Origin: Mauremys mutica
Taxonomy: Eukaryota > Chordata > Testudines > Geoemydidae
NCBI RefSeq assembly: GCF_020497125.1
Contig: NC_059073.1
Coordinates: 20,233,225 to 20,297,224 of the forward strand
Direction: 5' to 3'
Length of the DNA: 64,000 nt
The translations under genes were made by a program, and so were the position numbers. This document shows positions 45,474 to 56,479 of the stretch, one piece after another; within the stretch, counting starts at the first letter, position 1; every line of letters starts with the position of its first letter. The notes below the pieces were generated by a model. It did not search any database. It was not told the origin of the DNA and was given only the letters and a program-made list of their open reading frames with translations.

Positions 45474-45798
45474 CTGTGGAGGGGAGGGGAGTGGAGACCT
45501 GAGAACAAGCCAGGATTACCCCGTCTCACCAGCACCCCCAGATTCAAAAACATGCAAGGGAAGACTCCTCTGCTCTGGGAGCATCACAGCCCATGCAGCC
45601 TTAGCCAGGTAAACCTAGGGATGAAAGAAACTGCTGGGAGGAGCAGCTGCAGCAGAAGCTGTAGACTCTGTGTCTGACTGAGCATTCTTTTTCCTCTGCT
45701 GATTGGCTCACAGTCTCTATGCCACAGCTTCACCCCATGTACCATTGGTAATATGCTTTTCCTTACCCTTCCCTTTATTTTCTCTCTGTTCGGCTAAC
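45474..45798. other. Unassigned stretch
   Basis: No gene and no named repeat; leads directly into the solo LTR. Confidence 0.4.
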
Positions 45799-45803
45799 CC
45801 CTT

Positions 45804-46968
45804 TGTGACGTTGCAGTCTATATGATTTTATAAAAAATGGATAATGAGTGAATATAATGTAACTGGAATATGCTTCATGCAAAAGGTATGTAAGGTATCA
45901 TTACAAAGCTTATTGTCTACTGAGTGTGGTCATCCTATTTGTATAAAGGTATCACTCTTGTATCTGAACCTAGAAATATGAAATATAACGCTGAGGGCCT
46001 ATTGTAACTATGCAATGTGTGGGCCATTAATGGTGGTTTGGAATCTTGATGACTCCCATTAACCAGGGCAATTGACTGGATGGCTCTGTTGGCAAGCAGG
46101 CCTCCCTGTGAGTCAGGCTGGGAGGAATGAAGGCTTGAACTCTTGCAGTGACATGTGATCATGTCACCTGAACTGGAATCCATCTTTAACTTGGTGTCTT
46201 TCCATTGAAAAGGAGGGGGGTGGGAATTCAGAGAGGGACAAAGGATTCCCACCTTAAGCAAAAGATATATAAAGTGGTGGAATAGAACAAAGGGGCAGAG
46301 AGGAGCCATCATGAAGAATCCCCTAGCTACCACCTGAGCTGGAACAAGAGCTGTACCAGGGGAAAGAATTGTGCCCAGGCCTGGAAGGTGTCCAATCTGA
46401 GGAAAAAACTTACTGAAGCATCTCTGAGGGTGAGATGATCTGTATTCAGTTTGATTAGACATAGATTTGCGCGTTTTATTTTATTTTGCTTGGTGACTTA
46501 CTTTGTTCTGTCTGTTACGACTTGGAACCACTTAAATCCTACTTTCTGTATTTAATAAAATCACTTTTTACTTATTAATTAAACTCAGAGTCTGTATTAA
46601 TACCTGGGGGAGCAAACAACTGTGCATATCTCTCTATCAGTGTTATAGAGGGCGAACAAATTTATGAGTTTACCCTGTATAAGTTTTATACAGGGTAAAA
46701 CGGATTTATTTGGGTTTAGACCCCATTGGGAGTAGGGCATCTGGGTGTTAAAGACAAGCATACTTCTGTGAGCTGCTTTCAGGTAAACCTGCAGTTTTGG
46801 GGCAAGTAATTCAGACCCTGGGTCTTTGTTGGAGCAGACGGAAGTGTCTGGCTCAGCAAGACCGGGTGCTGGAGTCCTGAACTGGCAGGGAAAACAGGAG
46901 CAGAGGTAGTCTTGGCACATCAGTTGGCAGCTCCTGGGTGAGGGGGTTCTGTAAGCCAATCCGTCACA
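45804..46968 (+). mobile_element. Solo LTR, 1165 bases
   Basis: Begins TGTGACG and ends CGTCACA, a 7-base perfect inverted end, with a perfect 5-base TSD, CCCTT (45799-45803 and 46969-46973). TATATAAA (46266-46273) and AATAAA (46554-46559) give the plus orientation and mark U3, R and U5. A 13-base-pair hairpin lies at 46670-46698. No viral gene remains. Confidence 0.88.
46670..46698. repeat. Perfect 13-base-pair hairpin in U5
   Basis: TTACCCTGTATAA (46670-46682) pairs perfectly with TTATACAGGGTAA (46686-46698) across a 3-base loop, about 110 bases after the poly(A) signal of the LTR. Confidence 0.85.
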
Positions 46969-46973
46969 CCCTT

Positions 46974-47439
46974 CACAGCACAGACCCACGCCCAAAATTT
47001 AAAGCCAACTAAAAAACATGCATGGTCCTAACATGACATTTGCAAATCCTCCCATTGATCACCCTACATGTGTCCTCTACCCCTTCCTTTCCAACCCAGG
47101 CCTGTCTTGACTGATCAAGTTGTAATGGACTGTCTCTTATGCAAAGTTTGTACAATGGGGACCAGGTTTCGGCTTGGCTTACTAGGCATAAATCTAATAG
47201 AAATAAGTAATAATAGGGCTTCAAATTAGTACATTTACCTGGCAACAATTACAGAGGGTGCTGCTGGTTCAAAAAAGAAAATCACAGTGTCTGTCTAGGA
47301 TACATAACGGTGAGGTATCATGCTTCCATCCCAATACCAAGTAATTAAGGGTCAATTCCAGTCCTCCTCCCTCTCACAAATGTGGAGCGTCCTATGTGCA
47401 GCAGAAATGGTGTGGTTCTGTTGCACAGCAGAGAAGGTC
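46974..47439. other. Unassigned stretch
   Basis: No gene seen between the solo LTR and the CR1. Confidence 0.4.
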
Positions 47440-48515
47440 TGTTGCACAGCTAGATCACTGGGCTCAATGGGTATTGATCAATGGCTCCATGTCTAGTTGG
47501 CAGCCGGTTTCAAGTGGAGTGCCCCAAGGCTCAGTCCTGAGGCTGGTTTTGTTCAATATCTTCATTAATCATCTGGAGGATAGCATGGACTGCACCCTCA
47601 GCACGTTTGCAGAAGACACTAAACTCGGAGGAGTGGTTGATACGCTGGAAGGTAGGGATAGGATACAGAGGGACCTAGACAAATTAGAGGATTGGGCCAA
47701 AAGAAATCTGATGAGGTTCAACAAGGACAAATGCAGTCCTGCACTTAGGACGGAAGAATCCCATGCACTGCTACAGACTAGGGACCAAGTGGCTAGGAAG
47801 CAGTTCTGCAGAAAAGGACCTAGGGGTTACAGTGGACAAGAAGTTGGATGAGAGTCATCAGTGTGCCCTTGTTGCCAAGAAGGCTAATGGCATTTGGGGC
47901 TGTATAAGTAGGGGCAGCAGATTGAGGGACGTGCTCATTCCTGTGTCCAGTTTGGGGCCCACACTACAAGAAGGATGTGGAAAAATTGGAAAGAGTCCAG
48001 CAGAGGCCAACAAAAATTATTAGGGGGCTGGAGCACATGATTTATGAGGAGAGACTGAGGGAACTGGGATTGTTTAATCTTCAGAAGAGAATACTGAGGG
48101 GGGATTTGGTAGCTGCTTTCAACTACCTGAAAGGGGGTTCCAAAGAGGATGGATCTAGACTGTTCTCAGTGGTACTAGATGACAGAACAAGGAGTAATGG
48201 TCTCAAGCCCATAATTAGACTGTGGAACTCATTGCCACAGGAAGACATGGACACCAAGAATATAGCAAGAATCAAAGAGAGATTGGGCATTTATATAGAT
48301 AACAAGAATATCTAGAGTTATCACAGTTAATGATCCAGACTTTAAGATACACTCGATAAAGGATTAGGATAAGACCTTCATGAGGACAGATCACCCCACA
48401 TCTATCTACTGCAGAGTTTATTGAACCTTTCTTTCAAGTATCTAGTACTGACCACTGTCAGAGAGAGGAGACTGGACTAGATGGACCTCAGTTCTGATCC
48501 TCTATGCTAATTTCT
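47440..48515 (+). pseudogene. CR1 LINE reverse-transcriptase remnant with a mosaic 3' end
   Basis: Sense CR1 ORF2: [17 protein letters not shown], then the catalytic box FAEDTKLGG (CR1 usually FADDTKLGG, so the first aspartate is replaced), then [13 protein letters not shown] and, in another frame, [16 protein letters not shown]. Frame breaks are visible near 47760 and 47950. At about 48207 the sequence leaves the usual young CR1 tail and continues in a different CR1-like 3' end (GTGGAACTCATTGCCAC, then GGACTAGATGGACC). The copy cannot make a working enzyme. Confidence 0.85.
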
Positions 48516-49242
48516 CTTTTACAGGGGAGTTGGTGGGCTGTCCCCTTGCCATCACCTTCCATGAAACAGGGGTGCTAGGACCAGAGAGCCAACTTAAGCC
48601 TTGAGTAGTCCAAGAAAATGGGTTCTTTCCTCACACAGCTCTGGGGGAACAACTGGGCCTTGTAATTTTTACTCCATGTAGGCGGTGCCCAGCAATCTGT
48701 ACATATTCTTCTTTGAAAGTAATTCTTGCATGCTCCTAGGGTTACCAAGAGACTAAAATGAAATTGAAATCAAGCAACAACAGAGAACTTATCTTTTTCC
48801 AAAGCCAAATGGAGCTTGAAATCATAAGAATTCTGCTCTAACTCTAGAGCCCACCAATTTGTGGGTCTGAAAGCAATGGTGTGAGAACATAAACCACTTG
48901 TTGGGACTCCAGATACAGTTCTGCACAGCCATACACCCCACTGACTTCAATAGACTTGTATGTGCTGTCAGTCAGGGCAGATGTTGGCCCCTAGTGTATA
49001 GTATAGGCATATATGTGTGTAGACTGCTTGGGCAAGAGGCAAAGCTAGAATGAATGTGAGTTTGTTGGGAATCGTTTTCCTTTTAGGAGGGAAAAGATAA
49101 ATGTTAAAGCTCCTCCAATATATACACACACTCACAGGCCTTCCCTTGGGAAATAAAAACTTTTTGTGGTAAAAAATAATCGGTGCTTGTGTTTATACTT
49201 GTTTAGGACACCTTCCTTCAGGTATATAAAGGAAAAGGTCAC
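48516..49242. other. Unassigned stretch
   Basis: No gene. Short frames are chance-level. Confidence 0.4.
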
Positions 49243-49250
49243 TGCTTGCA

Positions 49251-49385
49251 CAGAGGTGCTGGAAAAAATTGTAGTGGGGGTGCTGAGAGCCACTGAACCA
49301 AACTGTAAAACCTGTATATAACGGAAACCACTTCAAGCCAGGGGGTGTGGCAGCACCCCCACTACTCGTACTTCCAGCACCTATG
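49251..49385. mobile_element. Short non-autonomous hAT element, 135 bases
   Basis: Begins CAGAGGTGCTGGA and ends TCCAGCACCTATG, with a perfect 8-base TSD, TGCTTGCA (49243-49250 and 49386-49393). A subterminal GTGGGGGTGCTG/CAGCACCCCCAC pair adds to the fold. Confidence 0.88.
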
Positions 49386-49393
49386 TGCTTGCA

Positions 49394-51132
49394 CTCAGAT
49401 GAAAAAGAAGTTAATGAGTCATTGAAGCCAGGCTCCCTATTATGCTGGAGAGTTATTGTTTTACCTTGACTGTGTTGCAGTTAGAGTGACTTGGAAAATT
49501 GGAAATTTTTCTCAAGAGGGAAAGAAAAAAAAAGTGGGGGGTTCCCATTGGAAGTTTCAAGACAATTCAATATGTACATTTTCGCTTCAATATTGCTCAT
49601 GGAAAACAGCAACGTTTTTCAGAGGAATTGACATTTTCCCATGAAGAATTTCAGTTTTGACAAAATGATATTTTTCAGCAGGCAAACCACAAAAAAAGTG
49701 TTGACCCGCTGTACTCACACTCCTCCATTCTTTATCACATGTTTAACTTTGCTGATAAAAATCCATAATTTCCCTATATTATCGCTATGCTGCTAGCCAG
49801 GTCCATATCCAAAAAAGACTATAATTCTCTTTTAAGGCTTTAAGCCTAGGTAATTTGCAGATATCCAGATCTGCACTTCAGACAGGTACAGAAATATTAA
49901 AGGTATAGAATATTAAAGCCTTATCAGTGGATGACAATTTTATTTACTTAAAAGCAAGGCCAGAAGAACATTTCAATGTGGAGCCAACACTGTGCTAGTG
50001 CGCAGAAATATATTTGATTGCTTTGCTTGGGGCCTCAATGGGATTTGAGGTCAGGCTAGATTCACAAAGAAACTTAGGCGCCTGGGATTCACAAAACCTG
50101 AGTTAGGTACCTAGCTTCCCTATACAATGAATGAAGAGACATAGCCACCTTAAAATAGGATTCAGAAAAGCCAGAATGCTACTTACCTTAACTAGCCAAT
50201 GAGAGATGCCAAGGCCCTCACCTTGCTGGGCCTCACAAGGAGGGGCACCAAAGTCCAGGCTACAAAGAGACACCTCCCCCTGCTAAGGTATAATGAAATC
50301 TTCAGAGGGCCAGGTGACCTAGTGAGTATCACACCCAGTTTCTAGTCCCATCTCCCTGCAAGAAGTGCCTTCAGTCCTGTTCCTAAGCCTTGTGTGTGGC
50401 TTAGGTTCACGTCAGGGTTATCAACATCCTGTCTTCTCCTTAGTGGAATGGGAATGGGGTTGAAATGAGGCTTATGCCTCTCCTGTATCAAGGGCAATTC
50501 ATAGGGGATCCCTTTCAAGCTTCCTCTCCATGCTCGGGAGAAGTGGGGCTACCTGGGCCCAGTATCATCCTTTAACTCCTTCGGGCTGGGTGTGGTGTGT
50601 TGGGTGTACAAACCCAAGGTTCCTCAGTTGCAAACCCTCTCTTAGGGATAGATGCCTACTTCACTTTTCCAAGCGACTGGGGGTAGGGGAGGAAGAAGAA
50701 GAACCTCCCCTATAACTTTCACCAAGTGATTAGGATATTCACTGACTGAAGGGAGAAAGGATTTGAACAGAGATCTGCCACCTCTGTGGTGAGTACTAAC
50801 CTCCAGTCTTCAAAAAATGACTAATCAGAGTAATGATTTCATTAATAAGTCACAAGATTTTTTAATACAAAGTTGGAGATTGGTTCTTTGTTTTTGTTTT
50901 ATTTTGGGGCCTTGTTTTTTTGGTATTTCCCTTCTTGTGTTTAAGCCTGAATGTTCATGTTTTCAATGTTTTCCTCAGCAACCACGAGGACTAGAAACTT
51001 GGGGTGGTGGTGGTGGTTGCTTTTTAAAGGAAGCTGAGAGATGTAGATAAAGACAGACTCCAGGATCTGGGACTTTAACAATCCCACACACCAAATATCA
51101 TGGGCTTCCTGGTAAAATCTTAAAACTAGGCA
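49394..51132. other. Unassigned stretch with MITE-like remnants
   Basis: 49480-49700 has GGAAATTTTT/TTTTCCCATG motifs like the fold-back repeats at 6186 and 43925. 50060-50130 has TTAGGCGCCTGGGATTCACA and GTTAGGTACCTAG motifs of another fold-back repeat. No gene. Confidence 0.35.
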
Positions 51133-51137
51133 ATACC

Positions 51138-51329
51138 TGTTGTGTATTTGGTTGTCATGGTTTTTGGTTCCTATGGTAACTGAGTTAGATTATTAGGGGT
51201 TAGCTCAGCCAGCTTCAGCCGGCTGGGTGAGTTCTCTGAGTCTGTAAATAAAATGGTGGTTTTGTTAGCTGTCTGCTGTCTGGCCTCAAGTGATTTCTTC
51301 CTAAACCAGCTGCCCCCAAGGATATAACA
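51138..51329 (+). mobile_element. Very short solo LTR, 192 bases
   Basis: Begins TGTTGTGT and ends GATATAACA, with a perfect 5-base TSD, ATACC (51133-51137 and 51330-51334). AATAAA at 51247-51252 gives the plus orientation. No TATA box was obvious. Confidence 0.8.
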
Positions 51330-51416
51330 ATACCTTATTCTGAGGGCCCTTGCCAGGACCTGCAGGGTCGAGAGTGGAGTCAGGGAAAGAAATAGAACCA
51401 TTACCTGAATCCGATC

Positions 51417-51719
51417 TAGAGCTGATTGGAATATTTTTGACAACATTTGTTTTGTCAAAACCTTTTGCTTCACTGAAACTGGTACATTTTGTGGAGACAT
51501 ATTGATTTTGATAAAGTTTGACTGGAAGGTTTCTGAGGTCCAGGGTACAAGAGACAGAGACCCAAATTAAAACCCTGACCCATTTTCAACTCAATTCCAT
51601 TTTGAAGAAAAAAAATGTTCAAAGGGTTTTGGTTTTATTCCAGCGTGGAACAAAAAACAAAATGTCAAAACATCAAAAGTTGTCACAAATAACAATACTC
51701 ATTCCCCCAATCAGCTCTA
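51417..51719. mobile_element. Non-autonomous hAT element, 303 bases
   Basis: Perfect 13-base inverted ends TAGAGCTGATTGG and CCAATCAGCTCTA. TSD ATCCGATC (51409-51416) against ATCCGAAC (51720-51727), 7 of 8 matching. No gene. Confidence 0.85.
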
Positions 51720-51727
51720 ATCCGAAC

Positions 51728-53262
51728 ACTGAGCTCAGCCTCCCATTCCTCAGACAGCAAATTTCCAGAGAAACGAGTGAGATTTATAATGAATAGTGAG
51801 TGACCCTGCATTGAGGGATCTGGGGAAAGTTCCTTCCAGCTTCCTTACCACAGCAAAGTCTCTTGTACTGACAAAATCATAATTTAATTCAGTTACTTTC
51901 TATCTTCTGACTTCTGCATGTCTCTTGTATCTTAGGATCCATCTTTAAACTTTAAACTTCTCTACTTCTAAATTCATCTTTCTCCTTCTGCTTTTCTTCG
52001 AAATCACACCTTTTATCTTACATAGTAACAGCAAAGAAAGCTGGTACATATTTTTAGGTTTCCCTCATCATAGGAGGAGCAGAGCCCTTTGCTGCTTTCC
52101 AATTCTCGGCTTGAAAAGCCATTTCTGGATTTTCCTTTCTTCTGCACACTTCATATAAAGGTTGTCTGATCACGAAGAAAGGTCAGTAGCTAATAGGAAA
52201 GGTTACATTACAAATATGCTTTTATACAGTACAAAGCACTGGTACCCATCCTACCAATCACAGCAAAGGACATATATCTCAGCACCTCTTTTATTCCAAC
52301 GGAATGTTCCCTCCTGCTATAGAATCTTCATATGCAAATAAGACTTCTCAAATGCTGCAAAACAATTTCAAACAGACCCAGTAGCTGATAAGCATAAGAA
52401 ATTTAAAGCTTTGGAAAATAGAGGAATTAAGGTTTTAAAAACTTTAGACACTTCTTCACGTCATAATGCAGTAACATACTGAGAAATTTAGGAAACTGAA
52501 GTGTCGTCTAGTGGTTATAACAGAGGATAGGGAGCCAGGATCCCAGATTATTTTCCTTGATCTATTACACAATTTGTGTGTGACCTTGGGCTAATCAGTC
52601 AACCTCTCTGTACCTCCCTAGGACTAATGACTGTTTCCCAACAAAATTATATGATGCCATGACATTTCCAGAGAAAATTAAATCATGGAAAATAGCACTA
52701 CAAATTAAGTACAGTTTCACAAAGCCCTAGTCCTAATTCTTCACATCTCACTTTTCATTTTGGGGTTGGAAAAAACTTCAAAGCAAAATTCAGCTGAAAT
52801 TGACTATTTTCTCCAGGTTTCTGCCCAAAACTAGAACTCAGTCCAAACTGGGCTCAGGCTAACTGAAGTTTTTGTCACAAAACCACACAGCAGATGGAAC
52901 TCTGGGCTTGTTATGAAAGTTCACAATATTTACAAACTCTCTTCTGTCTATGGCTTTCTCAAATTACAAAGCGCTCTGACTTTCTGTTACACCAATAACC
53001 CATCACTTGTGATCTGTTGTTCTTGGTATCTCCCAGTTAGTACCCGAGTATACATTGTGAGTCCAGAAAGAAAAAGCAGCCTACATAGATATAAAGTGTC
53101 ATATCGTCAGTCTAAAAACTGGCCATTACGAAATGTTTAGAGCCCTGATTGTGCAAACTACCATGTGAGTTACTTTAAGTGGGAAAATAATTCTTTTTAA
53201 CTCAATGGGACTAAAAGCCTGCATAAAATTACTTGTATGTATGTCTTTGACGGCTAGGGCTC
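51728..53262. other. Mostly unassigned stretch
   Basis: No gene. A MIR-like copy lies at 52505-52625. 51810-52330 has LTR-like texture without fixable ends. Confidence 0.35.
52505..52625 (+). repeat. MIR-like SINE
   Basis: GTCTAGTGGTTATAACAGAG is an A-box-like head, followed by GTGTGTGACCTTGGGCTAAT and AACCTCTCTGTACCTCCC. Confidence 0.65.
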
Positions 53263-53265
53263 TAA

Positions 53266-53560
53266 GGCCATGTCTATACTTATGGCTAGATCAGCACTGC
53301 TGTGATTGATGCAGCGGTGTCAATTTAGTGGGTCTGGTGAAGACCCATTAAGTCGATGGCAGAGTGCTATCCTGTTGACTTTTGTACTCCAGATTCGCAA
53401 GAAGAGTTAGGCAAGTCAGCGGGAGAGTGTCTCCCGTCAACACAGTGCGGTATAGACACTGCTGTAAGTCGACCTAAGTTACATTAACTTCAGTTACGTA
53501 ACTTACATAACTGAATTCAGATAACTTAGGTCAACTTGCAGCTGTCGTGTAGACCAGCCC
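53266..53560. mobile_element. Harbinger-type MITE, 295 bases
   Basis: Begins GGCCATGTCTATACT and ends GTGTAGACCAGCCC, flanked by TAA (53263-53265 and 53561-53563). The right half carries TCGACCTAAGTTAC and GTAACTTACATAACTGAATT as inverted arms, like the MITE at 22109. Confidence 0.85.
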
Positions 53561-53661
53561 TAAGAGAATACACAGAAAATGCTTTCCAGGAGCAGTCTTC
53601 ATTGTTTTGGAATCTTTCCGACAAGGTGCATAAAACTAAACAATAATTTAACTAGATTTTC

Positions 53662-53757
53662 TGAAATACGGCATTCACAGATATATGAGTGTGCATGAGA
53701 GAATGGAGGTGAAATACGGCATTCACAGATATATGAGTGTGCATGAGAGAATGGAGG
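53662..53757 (+). repeat. Perfect 48-base tandem duplication
   Basis: 53662-53709 and 53710-53757 are identical. It lies in non-coding DNA; either recent, or an assembly feature. Confidence 0.9.
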
Positions 53758-55200
53758 TGGTGTGGAGTTTATATACCCCCAAGCCTACAAATACTCGAGC
53801 ACATGCTTAACTTTAAGAACACTGACTGCAATGGGACAACTCCTGTGAAAAAAGCTAAGCATGTGCATAAGCGTGAGGATATGTTGTCTGGCTAATTGCT
53901 ACTTGTCTGACCATGCTGAAGTAAAATTACTTATTCCACTTTGGTCTTAATGCAGCAATTTGCATGCCCCTCCCTCCCCCCTTTTTTTTTGAACATTGAA
54001 AAATAACTCTTGGGGAAAAAAACAAACATTCTGCTTGGTTCATATTTATTGATACAGAACAAAACTGGAAAAAGTGGAACTGTTCTATGGTTTGTATTTG
54101 ATGTTAAAATTGAACTAATACCAAATGAAATATTATCCTAATGGAGGTAGGGTAGTGTTAGTGAGTCAATTATCATAAATTTGGATAGAGAGACCACCAC
54201 TGTCCTGCCACTTTTGAGATGTAGTGTTTGGAGGTTTTATTACTTTTTTTTATTAAGATTGCTTTCTGAATAATATTCAAGGCTTTTCTTTTTTTAACAA
54301 CATTTTAAAACAAAAATTTGTATTGACTGCATAAATAACCCATGAAAAATTTATTTACATTTAAATGCAAGATAATATTTTCTTGAAGGCTGAAATGAAA
54401 TACAACCCTAACTGGAATGTATAATTGATAACGACACCACTATTTACCAAAGATCCAGGCAGTGAGATATTTTTCCCAAGCTGTAATAATGGATTTAACA
54501 ATTCATGTTTTAAATGAATTCAGAGTGTAAAGAATTCCCTTTACTTATGTTTTGTAAATGGCAATATGGAAATTAAATACACGGAAGGGAAAGGATTATG
54601 CAGACTTCAAACATTTTTTTTTAAGCATTGGTTTATTTTCCTAGGGCAAGAAAGAGGCTTTAAGGCTCAGCCCTGAGTAAAGCATGGAGTGAGGCTTCAC
54701 TGCTGCGGGAGCAGCTCTGGGGAAAAAAATTGACTCAATTCCATCTGCGTTCAAGTAGGTTGGAGTAAGTCACTGTAGCCTGTGGAAAGATGCAAGTTGT
54801 TTTCCTACTTGAGTCAGGCCGGCTAGTGGGGAGTGTTGGTGGGGAGGCCTGGAGCCAAGACTCCACCCACTGGCTGTCCCTCTCTATCCCCTTATTGCCC
54901 AGATCAGCAAAAGAATGTATACACCATTGTGATCCACAGAAACCCCACTCAGTCGCTGCCAAACCCCATAGATGCTTGAATTCACTCTACAGTACATTTT
55001 CAGGGTAGAAGTCTCCTAGGCGCCTAAGTTTCTGCCTCTGGGTATGCACACTGCTGCCTGACTCTAAACATCCAGATACCTATCTCCTGCTTAAACCCCA
55101 GCACGATCCATAAACCAGGGCAAGATAGGTGGGCGAACTCCTATCTTGCCTGCAGGGCCCAATGGAGTAGGCTTTTTCTGAGGTCAACATTAGTAATAGT
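53758..55200. other. Unassigned AT-rich stretch
   Basis: No gene or named repeat; T-runs near 53980, 54245 and 54285. A CTAGGCGCCTAAG motif near 55016 belongs to a fold-back repeat that also occurs near 50080. Confidence 0.4.
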
Positions 55201-55202
55201 AA

Positions 55203-55380
55203 ATATACCAATCTCCTAGAACTGGAAGGGACCTTGAAAGGTCATTGAGTCCAGCCCCCTGCCTTCACTAACAGGACAATTTTTTTTTGCCCCAGATCCC
55301 TAAGTGGCCCCCTCAAGAATTGAACTCACAATGCTGGGTTTAGCAGGCCAATGCTCAAACCACTGAGCTATCCCCCCCCC
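55203..55380 (-). repeat. tRNA-derived SINE with CR1-like tail (turtle Cry/pol III-type)
   Basis: On the minus strand it starts after a G-run with GATAGCTCAGTGGTTTGAGC (A box) and has GAGTTCAATTC as B box. A body with GGGGGCCACTTAGGGATCTG follows, then a tail GGACTCAATGACCTTTCAAG matching the CR1 3' end. This head-and-tail layout is known for tortoise pol III/SINEs, whose tail lets CR1 machinery copy them. Confidence 0.82.
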
Positions 55381-56159
55381 AAACATTGCAATATCTAAGT
55401 TTGTGGATCTGGGTCCTACTGTTCCCATTGCTATTGAAATCATTGACATAATTCTTATTACTCCAAAGATGTGGAGTCATGCCCCTGTTCACTGGGATTG
55501 CGGGTGAAGAGAGCAGGATCTGTACCTTGCAACAGACCCAGAGCAAGATACCGTATAATGAGGTCTTGGTCGAACATACAGGAAGGGGCGTTAGGCACAG
55601 AGGATTATCTACTCTGTTGCATAAGATAAGTGTAAATGTACTACTTAATATGGATGAGAAAGCAGGGGTTCATGATATGTTGGACTGTAAGCTATATGGG
55701 GAAGGGGCTTTCTTTCCCTATTGTGCAGACAGAGCTTAGCACCTTGTGGGCACAACTGCAATACAAATAAGTAGCAACAAAATATTCAGTGGGGTGTTAA
55801 AAAAAAAGAAAAGAAAAGAGACAGTCAGGTCCATGTCCGTCTCCTTAATGGAAATCATAGAAAATTCATGGCCTCACTTCTCTCACTTGTTACCATGTTT
55901 GTTGCTGTGGATTCATTTTGCCCACATAGTCATTTATGAACTGATAAGGTGGTCTCCACAGGAAGTCCCAGCCTGGCCTTCCTGGCCATCAGGATGGTGG
56001 AGGTACATATATGCCATGGATGGGAAGCCAAAATGCCTGAGATTTTAATTTCTGCTGCCTCATCATCCTTCCCTGTCATTACTTCCCAGCTTCTATCCTT
56101 CTTCCCTTCCTCCTTAGGGTTACTTATTGCCATTCAGGGGGGAAATTACATCAAGTATA
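55381..56159. other. Unassigned stretch
   Basis: No gene; the frames at 55479-55739 and 55746-56048 have no recognisable domain. Confidence 0.35.
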
Positions 56160-56310
56160 TTGAATTGTTCAGTTTCAAGGCCAGAAGGAACCAGTATGAT
56201 CATCTGGTATGACTTCCTGAATAACACAGGCCACAGAACCTCCTCCAGTAATTCCTGCATCAGTCCCACAACTTATGTTTGACCTGTGGCGTATCTTTTA
56301 GAAAGTTACC
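56160..56310 (-). mobile_element. CR1 LINE 3' end fragment, reversed
   Basis: The plus strand reads TTTCAAGGCCAGAAGGAACC, ATAACACAGGCCACAGAACC and CGTATCTTTTAGAAA, a reversed older CR1 end. Confidence 0.65.
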
Positions 56311-56479
56311 CTGTCCTACTTTCTTTTCTTAAAAACAGAAAAATAACATCCCCTGCAGGAACTGATTAGCCAATAACAGGGCTCAAGAACTACCTCTTTT
56401 TTGATTGGTCTATGAATATAAATCGGAAGCTAAGAATTGTACAAAATTGACAAAGGAAAAAAGGCACACAAGGCGAAAT

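Noticed and set aside
45935..46462. 175-codon minus-strand frame
   Set aside because: It sits antisense within the U3 and R part of a solo LTR and resembles no protein.
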